NCBI RefSeq assembly: GCF_900116805.1
Contig: NZ_FPBV01000007.1
Span: 87,880-151,879 of the forward strand
Source of the DNA: Paenalicyclobacillus macrosporangiidus
GTDB taxonomy: Bacteria; Bacillota; Bacilli; Alicyclobacillales; Alicyclobacillaceae
Direction of reading: 5' to 3'
DNA length: 64,000 bases
Every line of letters starts with the position of its first letter. Positions within the stretch are counted from its first letter, which is position 1. The translations under genes were made by a program, and so were the position numbers. Of the stretch, positions 44,838 through 53,532 are shown one piece after another. The notes beneath the pieces are model-generated. The model made no database searches. It was not told where the DNA came from and worked only from the letters and a program-made list of their open reading frames with translations.

Positions 44838-45620
44838 TCAGAGCAGTCCGACTCGGCGTAAGGCGTAGTATACGCCGTCTTCATGGATGGCCGTTGTGAC
44901 CATGTGCGCTTGCTCCTGCACTTCGCGCGGCGCGTTGCCCATGGCGACGCCCAGTCCGAGGCCGCGGAACATCCCGATATCGTTCCCGCCGTCCCCAATG
45001 TGCATGGCGTGCTCCGGGGGAATTCCCCAAGCCGCGAGGAGCGCTTTCGCGCCGAGGATTTTGTCACATCCGCGCTTCTGCAGGTCAAGTCCTTCCTCGT
45101 GCCAGCGGTATAACAGGCACTCCGGAAAGTCGTTTTGAAGTTTCTGGTCCCAATGAGAAGTGGCGAACACGTTCACCTGATAAACGACCGGGGAAACCTT
45201 GTCGAAATAAGACCGATCCACCTGCTGAAGAGGCGGGAAGTTGTACGCCTGCATCATCGGCGTATGCCGTTCGGGGATGGGCTCGAGGGTCAGTGCGGCA
45301 TCCGGGGTGTGCCAGACGACCGGCAATCGGTATTCCGTTTGCCAGGATGCCAGCCGCTGGACCACGTCGGGCGCTAGGGGGCTGGAACGGACCGTCTGGT
45401 CGGCATCGACGGCCAAACCCCCATTGAAATACACGGCACTCGCGATGCCCAGCCGCCGTTGCACGGGTTTCGTGTGCAGGATGGAGCGACCGGTGCAAAG
45501 CGCCACTTTGAACCCCCGTTCCTGCAGCCCGCGTACGGCTCGTTCCGCACTGCCCACCAACACGCCGTCGTGCACCAACGTCCCGTCAATATCCAGGAAC
45601 ACGGCTCGGATCCGTGTCAT
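44838..45620 (-). CDS. HAD-superfamily Cof-type phosphatase
   Basis: A 260-residue haloacid dehalogenase-type hydrolase. Motif I is LDIDGTLV near the N terminus, motif II is LCTGRS, and motif IV is IGDGGNDIGMF; a large C2 cap lies between. Cof-type enzymes dephosphorylate sugar phosphates or related cofactors; the substrate is unknown here. The start is the ATG complementing 45618-45620, with GGGAG upstream on the minus strand. It is convergent with yneA (a GC hairpin near 44781-44800 lies between) and divergent from glyS. Confidence 0.9.
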   Translation of the reverse strand: MTRIRAVFLDIDGTLVHDGVLVGSAERAVRGLQERGFKVALCTGRSILHTKPVQRRLGIASAVYFNGGLAVDADQTVRSSPLAPDVVQRLASWQTEYRLPVVWHTPDAALTLEPIPERHTPMMQAYNFPPLQQVDRSYFDKVSPVVYQVNVFATSHWDQKLQNDFPECLLYRWHEEGLDLQKRGCDKILGAKALLAAWGIPPEHAMHIGDGGNDIGMFRGLGLGVAMGNAPREVQEQAHMVTTAIHEDGVYYALRRVGLL

Positions 45621-45678
45621 CTCATTCGCTCCCGTTCTCCGCACTCCGGGCCTTCGTACGGCCATTCGTGTGGATTCG

Positions 45679-45707
45679 TTGCGCCGCGCCGGCACATCCA
45701 GTATTAT
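45679..45707 (+). promoter_or_regulatory. Candidate promoter for glycyl-tRNA synthetase
   Basis: TTGCGC at 45679-45684, a 17-base spacer and TATTAT at 45702-45707 lie 33 bases before the gene. The leader is too short for a T-box. Confidence 0.55.
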
Positions 45708-45739
45708 AGCCTTTAAGTTGTATAAACGGAGGACACGAC

Positions 45740-47119
45740 ATGGCCGTCACGATGGAACAACTGGTCGCGCTGGCGAAACATCGCGGATTCATCTTTCCTG
45801 GTTCAGACATCTACGGAGGACTGGCGAACACGTGGGACTACGGCCCGCTCGGAGCGGAGTTGAAGAATAACATCAAACGCGCCTGGTGGCAGAAGTTCAT
45901 TCACGAGTCGCCGTTCAACGTGGGCCTGGACACCGCCATCCTCATGAATCGCCAGGTGTGGGTCGCGTCCGGGCACGTCGGGAACTTTAACGACCCCATG
46001 GTGGACTGCCGGTCTTGCAAAGCGCGGCACCGCGCCGACAAGTTGATTGAGGAGGCGCTGGCCGCGCGTGGCGAGGAGCGGGTCGTGGACGGGATGCCGT
46101 TCCCGGAGATGGACCGGCTCATCGCGGAGTTGAACATTGCGTGCCCGGACTGCGGGGCGCATGACTTCACGCCCGTGCGGCAGTTCAACATGATGTTCCG
46201 CACGTTCCAGGGGGTCACGGAGGACGCATCGAACGAAATTTTCCTGCGGCCGGAGACGGCACAGGGCATCTTCGTGAACTTCAAGCACGTGATGCGCACC
46301 ATGCGCAAGAAGCTGCCGTTCGGCATCGGCCAGGTGGGCAAGAGCTTCCGCAACGAGATCACGCCGGGGAACTTCACGTTCCGCACGCGGGAGTTCGAGC
46401 AGATGGAACTGGAATTCTTCTGCGAGCCGGGCGAGGATGTTCGCTGGTTTGAGTACTGGCGGCAATTCTGTTACGACTGGGTGCGGTCCATTGGGTTGCG
46501 GGAAGAAAACCTTCGCCTGCGCGACCACGCCAAGGAACAGCTGTCTCATTACAGCAAAGCCACGACCGATGTGGAATACAAGTTTCCGTTTGGATGGGGC
46601 GAACTGCTCGGTGTCGCCAACCGGACCGACTATGACCTCAGTCAACACCAGCAGTATTCTCACGAGGACTTTCAGGTCACTGTGGAAGGGAAGGAGCCCT
46701 TCATTCCCTATTGTATCGAACCGTCCATCGGCGTGGATCGGCTTCTGCTCGCGGTCTTCGCGGACGCCTACGAGGAGCAGGCGCTGGAGGACGGGGACAT
46801 CCGAACGGTTCTGCACTTCCACCCGGCGTTGGCGCCGTACAAGGCTGCGGTGTTCCCTCTGTCGAAGAAGTTGGCCGACGGGGCGCAGGCGGTCTGGAAA
46901 GATCTGATCAGCGAATTCCACGTGGACTACGACGACTCCGGTTCCATCGGGAAACGGTATCGCCGCCACGACGAGATCGGCACACCGTATTGCATCACGT
47001 ACGACTTCCAGTCCGAGGAGGATCGTGCGGTCACCATCCGCGACCGGGACAGCATGGATCAGGTGCGTGTGCCCATCGCCGACTTGAAAGATTGGCTGCG
47101 TGAACACGTTCGTCTGTGA
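45740..47119 (+). CDS. glyQS: Glycyl-tRNA synthetase, single-chain dimeric type
   Basis: A 459-residue class II synthetase charging tRNA-Gly. Motif-bearing blocks include [69 protein letters not shown] and the C-terminal anticodon-binding domain. This is the alpha2 (eukaryote/Gram-positive) type, not the alpha-beta type encoded by glyQ and glyS. GGAGGA precedes the ATG. It is divergent from the HAD gene with its own promoter. Confidence 0.97.
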   Translation: MAVTMEQLVALAKHRGFIFPGSDIYGGLANTWDYGPLGAELKNNIKRAWWQKFIHESPFNVGLDTAILMNRQVWVASGHVGNFNDPMVDCRSCKARHRADKLIEEALAARGEERVVDGMPFPEMDRLIAELNIACPDCGAHDFTPVRQFNMMFRTFQGVTEDASNEIFLRPETAQGIFVNFKHVMRTMRKKLPFGIGQVGKSFRNEITPGNFTFRTREFEQMELEFFCEPGEDVRWFEYWRQFCYDWVRSIGLREENLRLRDHAKEQLSHYSKATTDVEYKFPFGWGELLGVANRTDYDLSQHQQYSHEDFQVTVEGKEPFIPYCIEPSIGVDRLLLAVFADAYEEQALEDGDIRTVLHFHPALAPYKAAVFPLSKKLADGAQAVWKDLISEFHVDYDDSGSIGKRYRRHDEIGTPYCITYDFQSEEDRAVTIRDRDSMDQVRVPIADLKDWLREHVRL

Positions 47120-47174
47120 CAGCCGAATATCTCCCCGCCGGGATGGGGAACAACAAGCCCGGGGGTGGCGAATC

Positions 47175-47363
47175 ATGTCAAATCAGCACACGGAGAACCA
47201 CAATGCCGAGCTGACGTTCTACGGGTCCTTGCAGAAGAACGGCGTGTACGAGTCGCTGGTGGACAAGCGCAATCTGGTGGCGGACAGCACCGGCCTGGCG
47301 CCCATCCCTTGGAAGCCGATTCACCGCGCCAACGTCCCGCATTTGGCAAGGCACTCGCGGTAA
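47175..47363 (+). CDS. Small protein of unknown function
   Basis: A 62-residue, polar protein beginning MSNQHTENHNAELTFYGSLQ, with no signal, membrane segment or Cys cluster. GGGGGTGG lies upstream of the ATG, and a good terminator follows, which supports a real gene. I do not recognise a family. It lies 55 bases after glyQS and is probably co-transcribed. Confidence 0.5.
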   Translation: MSNQHTENHNAELTFYGSLQKNGVYESLVDKRNLVADSTGLAPIPWKPIHRANVPHLARHSR

Positions 47364-47393
47364 CGAGGTTTTGACAGTGTCACACCCCAGTCG

Positions 47394-47420
47394 GCGGAGG
47401 GTCTCCACCCTCCGCTTTTT
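47394..47420 (+). terminator. Terminator after the small gene
   Basis: GCGGAGGGT at 47394-47402 pairs with ACCCTCCGC at 47407-47415 and five Ts follow. Confidence 0.9.
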
Positions 47421-47440
47421 GTCGTCAGAGGGGGGGCGTC

Positions 47441-48475
47441 ATGCATCCGTGGTGTGCAGGTTCTTGTCACCTGTGTCTCATGGAATCGTTCCGCCAGGAT
47501 GTGGCGGTGACCGACACGGCCATGGCGGAAGGCTGGCTTCGGACGTGCCTGTATGAGGTGCCGGGCGTCCGCGTGGAACGATGGCGCAAACCGGGCACCG
47601 CGGGGTGGATTGTCAAATGGGTGAAGGGAACGGGGCGCGTCTCGCGCGAGCTCGCGGTGCACCGCGCGATGGCAGATACGGGTCTTCTTCGGTCAACCCT
47701 TGTGGCGTGGCGTGACGAGGAAGACGGCGTGCTGGTGTACGCCGACGACGGTCTGATGCCGGTGCGATGGAATCGCCGGACGGCCCTCGCCGTGATTCGG
47801 GAGATGGTGCGCATTCACCACATGCGTCCAGAGGCGGTGGTCACCGCACTCGCCTCCCAGGGGTGTGAGCCCCGTTCCCACACCCCCCACTGGCCCAGGC
47901 TGGTGGAAGAGGTGCTGTCAGGAGATCCGGCGGCAATTATCCGGCGTTGGGCAAAGCGGCTCGGGATGGACTCGTCCCTCCGAACCGAATTGCGACTCTT
48001 TGCAGTTTTGGAGCGAGATCCAGCGTATCCCCTGCGCTTCGCACGCGAGGTCCTTTGCCACGGCGACCTGCATCCCGGCAACGTGTTGTGGGACCGAGCG
48101 GGGCGGAGGCCCGCCGTCATCGATTGGGAATGGGTTCACGTCAATTACGAGTACTTCGATCTCTTTCAGTGGCTCGACGCCACCAGCCCTGCTGCACCGC
48201 GAACGGTGCCGTGCCATCGTCTGTGGGCGCTGCGTGCCTACGCATCGGCCCGGCAAGGGCCTGCCGCCGGCGCGCCATTGCGGCGCTGGATGCGCGGATA
48301 CTTGGCCTTTGCGTTCGCCCATCTGGTGTGGATCCTGCAGCGGATCGACGAGGACTGGGCGCAAGGACGCTTTCCGGAGCAGGCGCTGTGGCGGCAGGCC
48401 CAGGAGACGGTCGCGGGCCTGCGTCAGGTGTCGTGGCAGTGGTCCCGGTTCGGACCGGGGAGCGGGCAGGGCTGA
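47441..48475 (+). CDS. APH-fold phosphotransferase
   Basis: A 344-residue aminoglycoside phosphotransferase-fold kinase. The catalytic loop is LCHGDLHPGNVLW (Asp209, Asn214) and the metal-binding motif is VIDWEW (Asp228). The N lobe is diverged (WRKPGTAGWIVKWVKG). Members act on small molecules such as choline, sugars, homoserine or aminoglycosides; nothing here identifies the substrate, and resistance should not be assumed. The ATG at 47441 follows AGAGGGGGG closely; a later ATG at 47480 is possible. It is convergent with the CBS gene. Confidence 0.8.
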   Translation: MHPWCAGSCHLCLMESFRQDVAVTDTAMAEGWLRTCLYEVPGVRVERWRKPGTAGWIVKWVKGTGRVSRELAVHRAMADTGLLRSTLVAWRDEEDGVLVYADDGLMPVRWNRRTALAVIREMVRIHHMRPEAVVTALASQGCEPRSHTPHWPRLVEEVLSGDPAAIIRRWAKRLGMDSSLRTELRLFAVLERDPAYPLRFAREVLCHGDLHPGNVLWDRAGRRPAVIDWEWVHVNYEYFDLFQWLDATSPAAPRTVPCHRLWALRAYASARQGPAAGAPLRRWMRGYLAFAFAHLVWILQRIDEDWAQGRFPEQALWRQAQETVAGLRQVSWQWSRFGPGSGQG

Positions 48476-48502
48476 GGGTGGCCGGCCCGCAGTGCGAGCC
48501 GG

Positions 48503-49036
48503 TCAATCTTCCGTGTGGAGGCAGAACTGGCCTGCGTCCGCGCCGCAACTGGGACAGACCGCCGGGAGGCCGTCGTTGCGCTTTGCCAGCTCGCCACACT
48601 GCAGGCACCGCCAGATCAGGTGCATGTTGGACGTGCGGACCTCCAGCGGGGAGCGCGGGTGGCCGCTTTGTACCTTGGCTTCGTCGACCGCCCAGTGCAC
48701 GGACGGAATGACCCCGTGGTAGCGGCCGTCTCTGCCGACCACCACGATGGTGCGGTGCGGCACGGCGCTCATCGCGTCGTGCTGAAAGTGTTCAATGGCT
48801 GTCTCCGGATCGCACAGCAGGGCGTCCGAGCAGCACAGGGACGACACCTTGCGGCCGGTATCAGCGGCCTGGTCCGCCAGGGCCGATTTGGGAACGGTGC
48901 CCAGGTACCGCCCCGAACCGTCCACAACCGGCAGCACGTCCAGCTCCGACCGGGCAGCGTCCGCCAGGGCGTCCGCAACGGTCATCTCCGGGTGCAGGAC
49001 GACCGGGGCCTGCATCATGACTTCTTTCGCGATCAT
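48503..49036 (-). CDS. CBS-pair protein with rubredoxin-like C terminus
   Basis: A 177-residue protein. Residues 1-115 form two CBS motifs (MMQAPVVLHPEMTVADALAD, LDVLPVVDGSGRYLGTV, RTIVVVGRDGRYHGVI), a fold that usually binds adenine nucleotides. Residues about 140-170 carry two CxxC knuckles, WRCLQCGELAKR and AVCPSCGAD, like rubrerythrin-type rubredoxin or a zinc ribbon. GGAGG precedes the ATG on the minus strand. It shares four bases with the end of the upstream aconitase gene, so the two are co-translated. A role sensing energy or iron status for aconitase is speculation. Confidence 0.8.
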   Translation of the reverse strand: MIAKEVMMQAPVVLHPEMTVADALADAARSELDVLPVVDGSGRYLGTVPKSALADQAADTGRKVSSLCCSDALLCDPETAIEHFQHDAMSAVPHRTIVVVGRDGRYHGVIPSVHWAVDEAKVQSGHPRSPLEVRTSNMHLIWRCLQCGELAKRNDGLPAVCPSCGADAGQFCLHTED

Positions 49037-51078
49037 ACCCGAACCTCCTCCACCTTCGGTCGCCCAGGGCGAAACTGGCCATTGGTCGCGATCATCGTCG
49101 CGGTACTCAGATGCACGGCGGCGTCCTCGGTGCCTTTGCCGCCACCATGATTTATCTTCACGTGGTTCAGCAGGCCGCCGGACAGCAGGATGTCCCGCTG
49201 CCGTGGCGACACCTCGCACACGGTGCCCAAGCGCTGGCCCGACGATGTCGACACCTCAATGCGGGATCCGCGCTGGAGTTGGCCCGGGACGTCCTCGATG
49301 ACAAGCTCGTCGTCCTGCGAGATGCGGTTATAATCGGCTTCCTCGGTGAACATCAACGGCAGGATGCCGAAGTTGATGAGATTCGCCCGGTGGATGCGCG
49401 CAAACGACTTGGCGATGACCGCCTTGACCCCGAGGTACATCGGAGCGAGCGCCGCATGCTCCCGGCTTGAGCCTTGCCCGTAGTTGCTGCCCGCGACGAT
49501 GATCCCCCCGCCGTACTGCTTCGCGCGTTCGGGAAACTTCGGATCGACCCGGACGAACACGTACTCGCTGATGGCGGGGATGTTGGAGCGCAGGGGCAAG
49601 ATTTTCGATCCCGCCGGCATGATGTGGTCGGTGGTGATATTGTCACCCACCTTGAGCAGGACGCGTCCCCGGATCACCGATTCGAGCGGCCCTCGCGTGG
49701 GCAGCGGCTTGATGTTGGGTCCGCGCACCACCTCCACCTGCTCCGGATGGTCCGAGGGAGGCAGGATCATCCCTTCATCGTTCGTGTCGTACACATCCGG
49801 TTCCCGCTGGGTGACGTAGGCGCCCTCGTAATCCCGCGGGTCGGTGAGCACCCCGCGCAGGGCGGACACCGCTGCGGTCTCCGGGCTGCACAGATACACT
49901 TTGGCGTCCGGCGTGCCGGATCGGCCTTCGAAGTTGCGGTTGAAGCTGCGCAGGCTGATGCCGCCCGACTTCGGCGCCTGCCCCATGCCGATGCATGGGC
50001 CGCAAGCGGCCTCGAGGACACGGGCACCCGCCGCGATGAGGTCGGCGAGGATGCCGTTGCGCGCGATGGTCGCAAACACCTGGCGGGACCCCGGGGTGAG
50101 GGTCATCGACACCCGGCTCGCCACGCGCCGGCCTTTGAGCACGTGGGCGGCGATGGCCAGGTCGTGAAACGACGAGTTGGTGCAGGATCCAATGCACACC
50201 TGGTCCAACGGCAATCCCTCGATGTCGCGCACGCGGACCACATTGTCCGGGCTGTGGGGTTGCGCCACCAGAGGTTCCAGCGCCGAGAGGTCAATCTCGA
50301 TGTGTTCGTCGTACTCCGCATCCGGATCAGGCCCCAGTTCGCGCCACTCCGTCTCCCGGTTCTGCTTGCGGAAGTATGCCCGGGTGATCTCGTCGCTGGG
50401 GAAGATGGACGTCGTGGCACCAAGCTCTGCGCCCATGTTGCAGATGGTCGCGCGCTCGGGGACGGTCAGGTCGCGGACTCCCTCGCCGTAGTACTCGAAG
50501 ATTTTGCCGACCCCGCCCTTGACAGTAAGCCGACGCAACATCTCGAGGATGACGTCCTTGGCGGCCACCCACGGTTGCCGCCGCCCCTTCAGGTGTACCC
50601 CGACGATTTTGGGCATCGGAAGGCCGAAGGGGCCTCCTGCCATGGCGACCGCCACGTCCAATCCCCCGGCGCCGATGGCCAGCATGCCGGCCCCGCCGCA
50701 GGTGGGCGTGTGCGAGTCGGAGCCGAGCAGCACGAGCCCGGGTTCCGAGAACCGTTCCAGGTGCACCTGGTGGCAGATCCCGTTGCCCGGCCGGGAGAAG
50801 TAGACGCCGTGCTTGGCGGCGAAGGTCTGGAGAAACACGTGATCGTCCATGTTCTCGTAGCCCGTCTGCAGCATGTTGTGGTCGACGTAGCTGACGGAGC
50901 GGCGGGTGCGCACGCGCGGGACGCCCATCGCCTCAAACTGCAGATAGGCCATGGTGCCGGTGGCGTCTTGCGTCAGGGTGTGATCCACCCGAATCAGGAT
51001 CTCCCGGCCCGGCCGCAGCGAGTCGGGGGCGGAGACGAGGTGCTCGCGCAGGATTTTCATGGCCAGACTGTCTCTCAT
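49033..51078 (-). CDS. Aconitate hydratase, putative Aquifex-type
   Basis: A 681-residue [4Fe-4S] aconitase interconverting citrate and isocitrate. Cluster cysteines are in IGSCTNSS and CGPCIGMG. Other active-site motifs are VDHNMLQTGYENMDDH, GSDSHTPTCGGAGMLAIGAG, TTDHIMPAGSK and GSNYGQGSSREHAALAP. The length is shorter than AcnA/CitB (about 900) and fits the aconitase form typified in Aquifex. GGAGGG precedes the ATG on the minus strand. The stop overlaps the CBS-rubredoxin gene. Related homoaconitase-like functions cannot be fully excluded. Confidence 0.92.
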   Translation of the reverse strand: MRDSLAMKILREHLVSAPDSLRPGREILIRVDHTLTQDATGTMAYLQFEAMGVPRVRTRRSVSYVDHNMLQTGYENMDDHVFLQTFAAKHGVYFSRPGNGICHQVHLERFSEPGLVLLGSDSHTPTCGGAGMLAIGAGGLDVAVAMAGGPFGLPMPKIVGVHLKGRRQPWVAAKDVILEMLRRLTVKGGVGKIFEYYGEGVRDLTVPERATICNMGAELGATTSIFPSDEITRAYFRKQNRETEWRELGPDPDAEYDEHIEIDLSALEPLVAQPHSPDNVVRVRDIEGLPLDQVCIGSCTNSSFHDLAIAAHVLKGRRVASRVSMTLTPGSRQVFATIARNGILADLIAAGARVLEAACGPCIGMGQAPKSGGISLRSFNRNFEGRSGTPDAKVYLCSPETAAVSALRGVLTDPRDYEGAYVTQREPDVYDTNDEGMILPPSDHPEQVEVVRGPNIKPLPTRGPLESVIRGRVLLKVGDNITTDHIMPAGSKILPLRSNIPAISEYVFVRVDPKFPERAKQYGGGIIVAGSNYGQGSSREHAALAPMYLGVKAVIAKSFARIHRANLINFGILPLMFTEEADYNRISQDDELVIEDVPGQLQRGSRIEVSTSSGQRLGTVCEVSPRQRDILLSGGLLNHVKINHGGGKGTEDAAVHLSTATMIATNGQFRPGRPKVEEVRV

Positions 51079-51184
51079 CGGCCACCCTCCTTCGGTGGAA
51101 TCACAGGTATGTTTTGCCCGTCCTGGTTGGCTTATGCATGCCCCAGGAAGGAGTGGGAATGGGACCTTCCGCACGTCGCGGCGG

Positions 51185-51214
51185 TTGAATCCGTATGCGG
51201 GCTGGGGGTATAGT
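51185..51214 (+). promoter_or_regulatory. Sigma-A-type promoter for the SDR gene
   Basis: TTGAAT at 51185-51190, an 18-base spacer and TATAGT at 51209-51214 lie 47 bases before the start. Confidence 0.6.
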
Positions 51215-51261
51215 GAAGGGGAGAAGTAGAGTTGGAAACTTTCAGAGTGGGGGAAGTTTGG

Positions 51262-52053
51262 ATGGACTTTGGAGTGAAAGGAAAGTCCGTGCTCGTCCTC
51301 GCGTCGAGCAAGGGGTTGGGTTATGCGACTGCGAAGGCGTTTGCGGCCGAGGGTGCGCGTGTGATGCTGACCAGCCGCAGCGAAGAGGCCCTGCGCAAGG
51401 CGCAGGAGGAGATTCGAAGCGCCACAGGCAACCCGGACGTTGCTTACTGCGTCGCCGACGTTGCCCAAGCGGAGGATATCGAACGGCTGTTCGCCGAAAC
51501 GGAGTCGACCTTCGGCGGGGTGGATGTGCTCATCAACAACGCGGGTGGCCCGCCGCCGGGCAACTTCGACACCATCCGTGAAGACCAGTGGATTCTGGCG
51601 CACGAGCTGACCTTGATGAGCGTGGTGCGTGCCACGAGGCGTGCGCTGCCGCACATGCGGCGGAACCAGTGGGGGCGCATCGTCAATTTCACGTCATCGT
51701 CCATCCGCCAACCGATTGAGAACCTGATCTTGTCGAACACCTACCGCGCCGGCATCCTCGGACTGTCCAAGAGCTTGGCCATCGAGTTGGCGCCGGACAA
51801 CATTCTGGTCAACGTGGTCGGACCCGGCCGCATCGCCACGGACCGTGTGGCGCAGCTCGACGCCAACCGGGCGCGGCAGCTCGGCGTCAGCATCGAGGAG
51901 GTCGAACGCCAGAGCAAGGCCCAGATCCCGCTCGGCCGCTATGGCACCCCGGACGAGTTCGCCGCCCTGGCATTGTTCCTCGGCTCCGCGGCCAACGGGT
52001 ACATCACCGGGCAGGCCATCCTGGTTGACGGCGGGATGGTCAGGAGCCTGTGA
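51262..52053 (+). CDS. SDR-family protein with atypical active site
   Basis: A 263-residue short-chain dehydrogenase/reductase-fold protein. The nucleotide-binding region VLVLASSKGLGYATA replaces the usual TGxxxGxG start, and NNAGG and VNVVGPGRIATDR are present. Aligning the GLSKSLAIEL segment with typical SDRs puts Ser and Arg (SNTYR) where the catalytic Tyr and Lys of YxxxK should be, so catalysis is altered or lost. It resembles a known FabG-like subgroup with LSNxxRAG. The ATG at 51262 follows GGGGGAAG; an earlier TTG at 51232 is less likely. It is convergent with the aminotransferase. Confidence 0.85.
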   Translation: MDFGVKGKSVLVLASSKGLGYATAKAFAAEGARVMLTSRSEEALRKAQEEIRSATGNPDVAYCVADVAQAEDIERLFAETESTFGGVDVLINNAGGPPPGNFDTIREDQWILAHELTLMSVVRATRRALPHMRRNQWGRIVNFTSSSIRQPIENLILSNTYRAGILGLSKSLAIELAPDNILVNVVGPGRIATDRVAQLDANRARQLGVSIEEVERQSKAQIPLGRYGTPDEFAALALFLGSAANGYITGQAILVDGGMVRSL

Positions 52054-52077
52054 CCGCATCGCGCCGACTCCAATCCA

Positions 52078-52120
52078 CGACGGCCGCATCTCGGGGCATC
52101 CCCCGGGTGCGGCCGTCATG
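52078..52120. terminator. Inverted repeat between convergent genes
   Basis: GACGGCCGCA and TGCGGCCGTC form a GC-rich stem between the SDR and aminotransferase genes, without a clear T run. It may be a bidirectional terminator. Confidence 0.5.
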
Positions 52121-52137
52121 ACCGTTTGCCGGTGTCC

Positions 52138-53295
52138 TCACGCCGGCTGCCGGCACCGTGCGAGGAAGGCACAGATGCGCTCCATCCCCTGGCGCAGCAG
52201 CTCGTCGCTGTTGGCGAGCGAGACACGCACCAGTCCGCGCCCGTCGCGGCCGAACGCTTCGCCGGGGGCGACGGCGACTTTCGTCTCGGCCAAGATCGCC
52301 TTGGCCGCCGCGTACGAGTCGAGGCTGTAGCCGGACACGTCCACCATGATGTAAAAGGCCCCTTGTGGCGTGTAGCGGTAGAGCCCCTGCGCACGCAGGA
52401 TGTCCAGCGCCAAATCGCGCCGCCGCCGATACGCTTCGCGCATTTCCTCCACGCACGCCTGCGGCCCCGTCAACGCGGCGACGCCCGCACGCTGCGTGAG
52501 GCTGTTGGTGCTGGAGATGAGTGGCTCCTGAAGCTTGATGATCACGCTGGCCAGATCACGCGGTGCGACTGTGTATCCCAGGCGCCACCCGGTCATCGCG
52601 TACGCCTTGGAGAACCCGGAGATGGTGACCGTGCGTTCAGGAGCGAACCGGCCCGGGCTGATGTGCGGGCGATCGAACACGATGGCCTCGTAGATCTCGT
52701 CGGAGATCAGCCACAGGTCGTGCCGCCTGCAGAAGGCCGTCAACGCCATCACCGTCTCCTCGTCGAACACGGCGCCGGTCGGATTGCCGGGGGTGTTGAC
52801 GAGTAGCGCCTTGGTGCGCGGGGTGACCAGACGTTCCAGCTCTTCCAGATCAGGCAAGAAGCCGTTTTCGGCGCGCAGACTGTAATGGACGGGCACACCG
52901 CCGAAGAGTCTGACGTTCATTTCCCCGTTTGGCCAGGAGAGGCCGGGGACCAACACTTCGTCGCCCGGGTCGACCAGAGCCAGCATCACGCTCGCGATGC
53001 CCGTGACGGCACCGGGATGGACGCAGACCTGCTCGGGCGAGACCTCCATCCCGTTGTAGCGTTTCATCTTGGCGGCGATGGCCTCGCGCAGCTCGGGGAT
53101 GCCCGCATTCGGGGTGTACTTGTGGAATCCGCTGCGGGCCGCGTCCACGGCTGCCTCGACGATGTGGGCCGGGGTCGGAAAGTTCGGTTCACCCACCTCG
53201 AGGTGGATGCAGTCGGGCACCTGCCAGGCGAGGTCCATGATCACGCGCACACCTTGCGGGGGAAGCGCGGATGGAACGGTTGCGAATGGTTTCAT
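52138..53295 (-). CDS. PLP-dependent aminotransferase, class I/II
   Basis: A 385-residue fold-type I aminotransferase. Visible features are HKYTPNAGIPELREAIA, NTPGNPTGAVF, LISDEIYEAIVFD and the PLP lysine motif SGFSKAYAMTGWRLGY. It is closest to aspartate-type aminotransferases; the substrate cannot be fixed. The start at 53295 is chosen because AGGAG lies nine bases upstream on the minus strand, giving MKPFATVPSALPP; an earlier ATG at 53324 lacks a ribosome site. Confidence 0.92.
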   Translation of the reverse strand: MKPFATVPSALPPQGVRVIMDLAWQVPDCIHLEVGEPNFPTPAHIVEAAVDAARSGFHKYTPNAGIPELREAIAAKMKRYNGMEVSPEQVCVHPGAVTGIASVMLALVDPGDEVLVPGLSWPNGEMNVRLFGGVPVHYSLRAENGFLPDLEELERLVTPRTKALLVNTPGNPTGAVFDEETVMALTAFCRRHDLWLISDEIYEAIVFDRPHISPGRFAPERTVTISGFSKAYAMTGWRLGYTVAPRDLASVIIKLQEPLISSTNSLTQRAGVAALTGPQACVEEMREAYRRRRDLALDILRAQGLYRYTPQGAFYIMVDVSGYSLDSYAAAKAILAETKVAVAPGEAFGRDGRGLVRVSLANSDELLRQGMERICAFLARCRQPA

Positions 53296-53471
53296 CTCCA
53301 CGATCTCCTGTTCATCATTTTTCATAGGATTGCCGGGATTTGCGCTCGAAGCAATTCCGTACGATTCGCAGTATAGCAGGTTTGAGCCAAACGGGATACG
53401 GTGATCCAACAGGTCCGCGGCGGATGGCGGGCGGCTCTGGGACAGTGCATCCTTGGCGCTGGACCTGCACG

Positions 53472-53485
53472 CCGTTGTACAACGG
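53472..53485. promoter_or_regulatory. 14-bp perfect palindrome before the siroheme-branch gene
   Basis: CCGTTGTACAACGG is a perfect palindrome 47 bases upstream of the next start, in the 237-base gap between divergent genes. It could be an operator; no regulator is evident. Confidence 0.3.
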
Positions 53486-53532
53486 GCGGCACCGTGTCTC
53501 AAGAAAGTTGATACACAAGGGAGGGAGCCCAG

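Noticed and set aside
45621..45739. Possible T-box leader before glycyl-tRNA synthetase
   Set aside because: Only about 30 bases separate the likely -10 from the ATG, too short for a T-box; no T-box motif seen.
47441..48475. Aminoglycoside resistance gene
   Set aside because: The APH fold is shared by many metabolic kinases, and nothing in the sequence or context points to drug modification.
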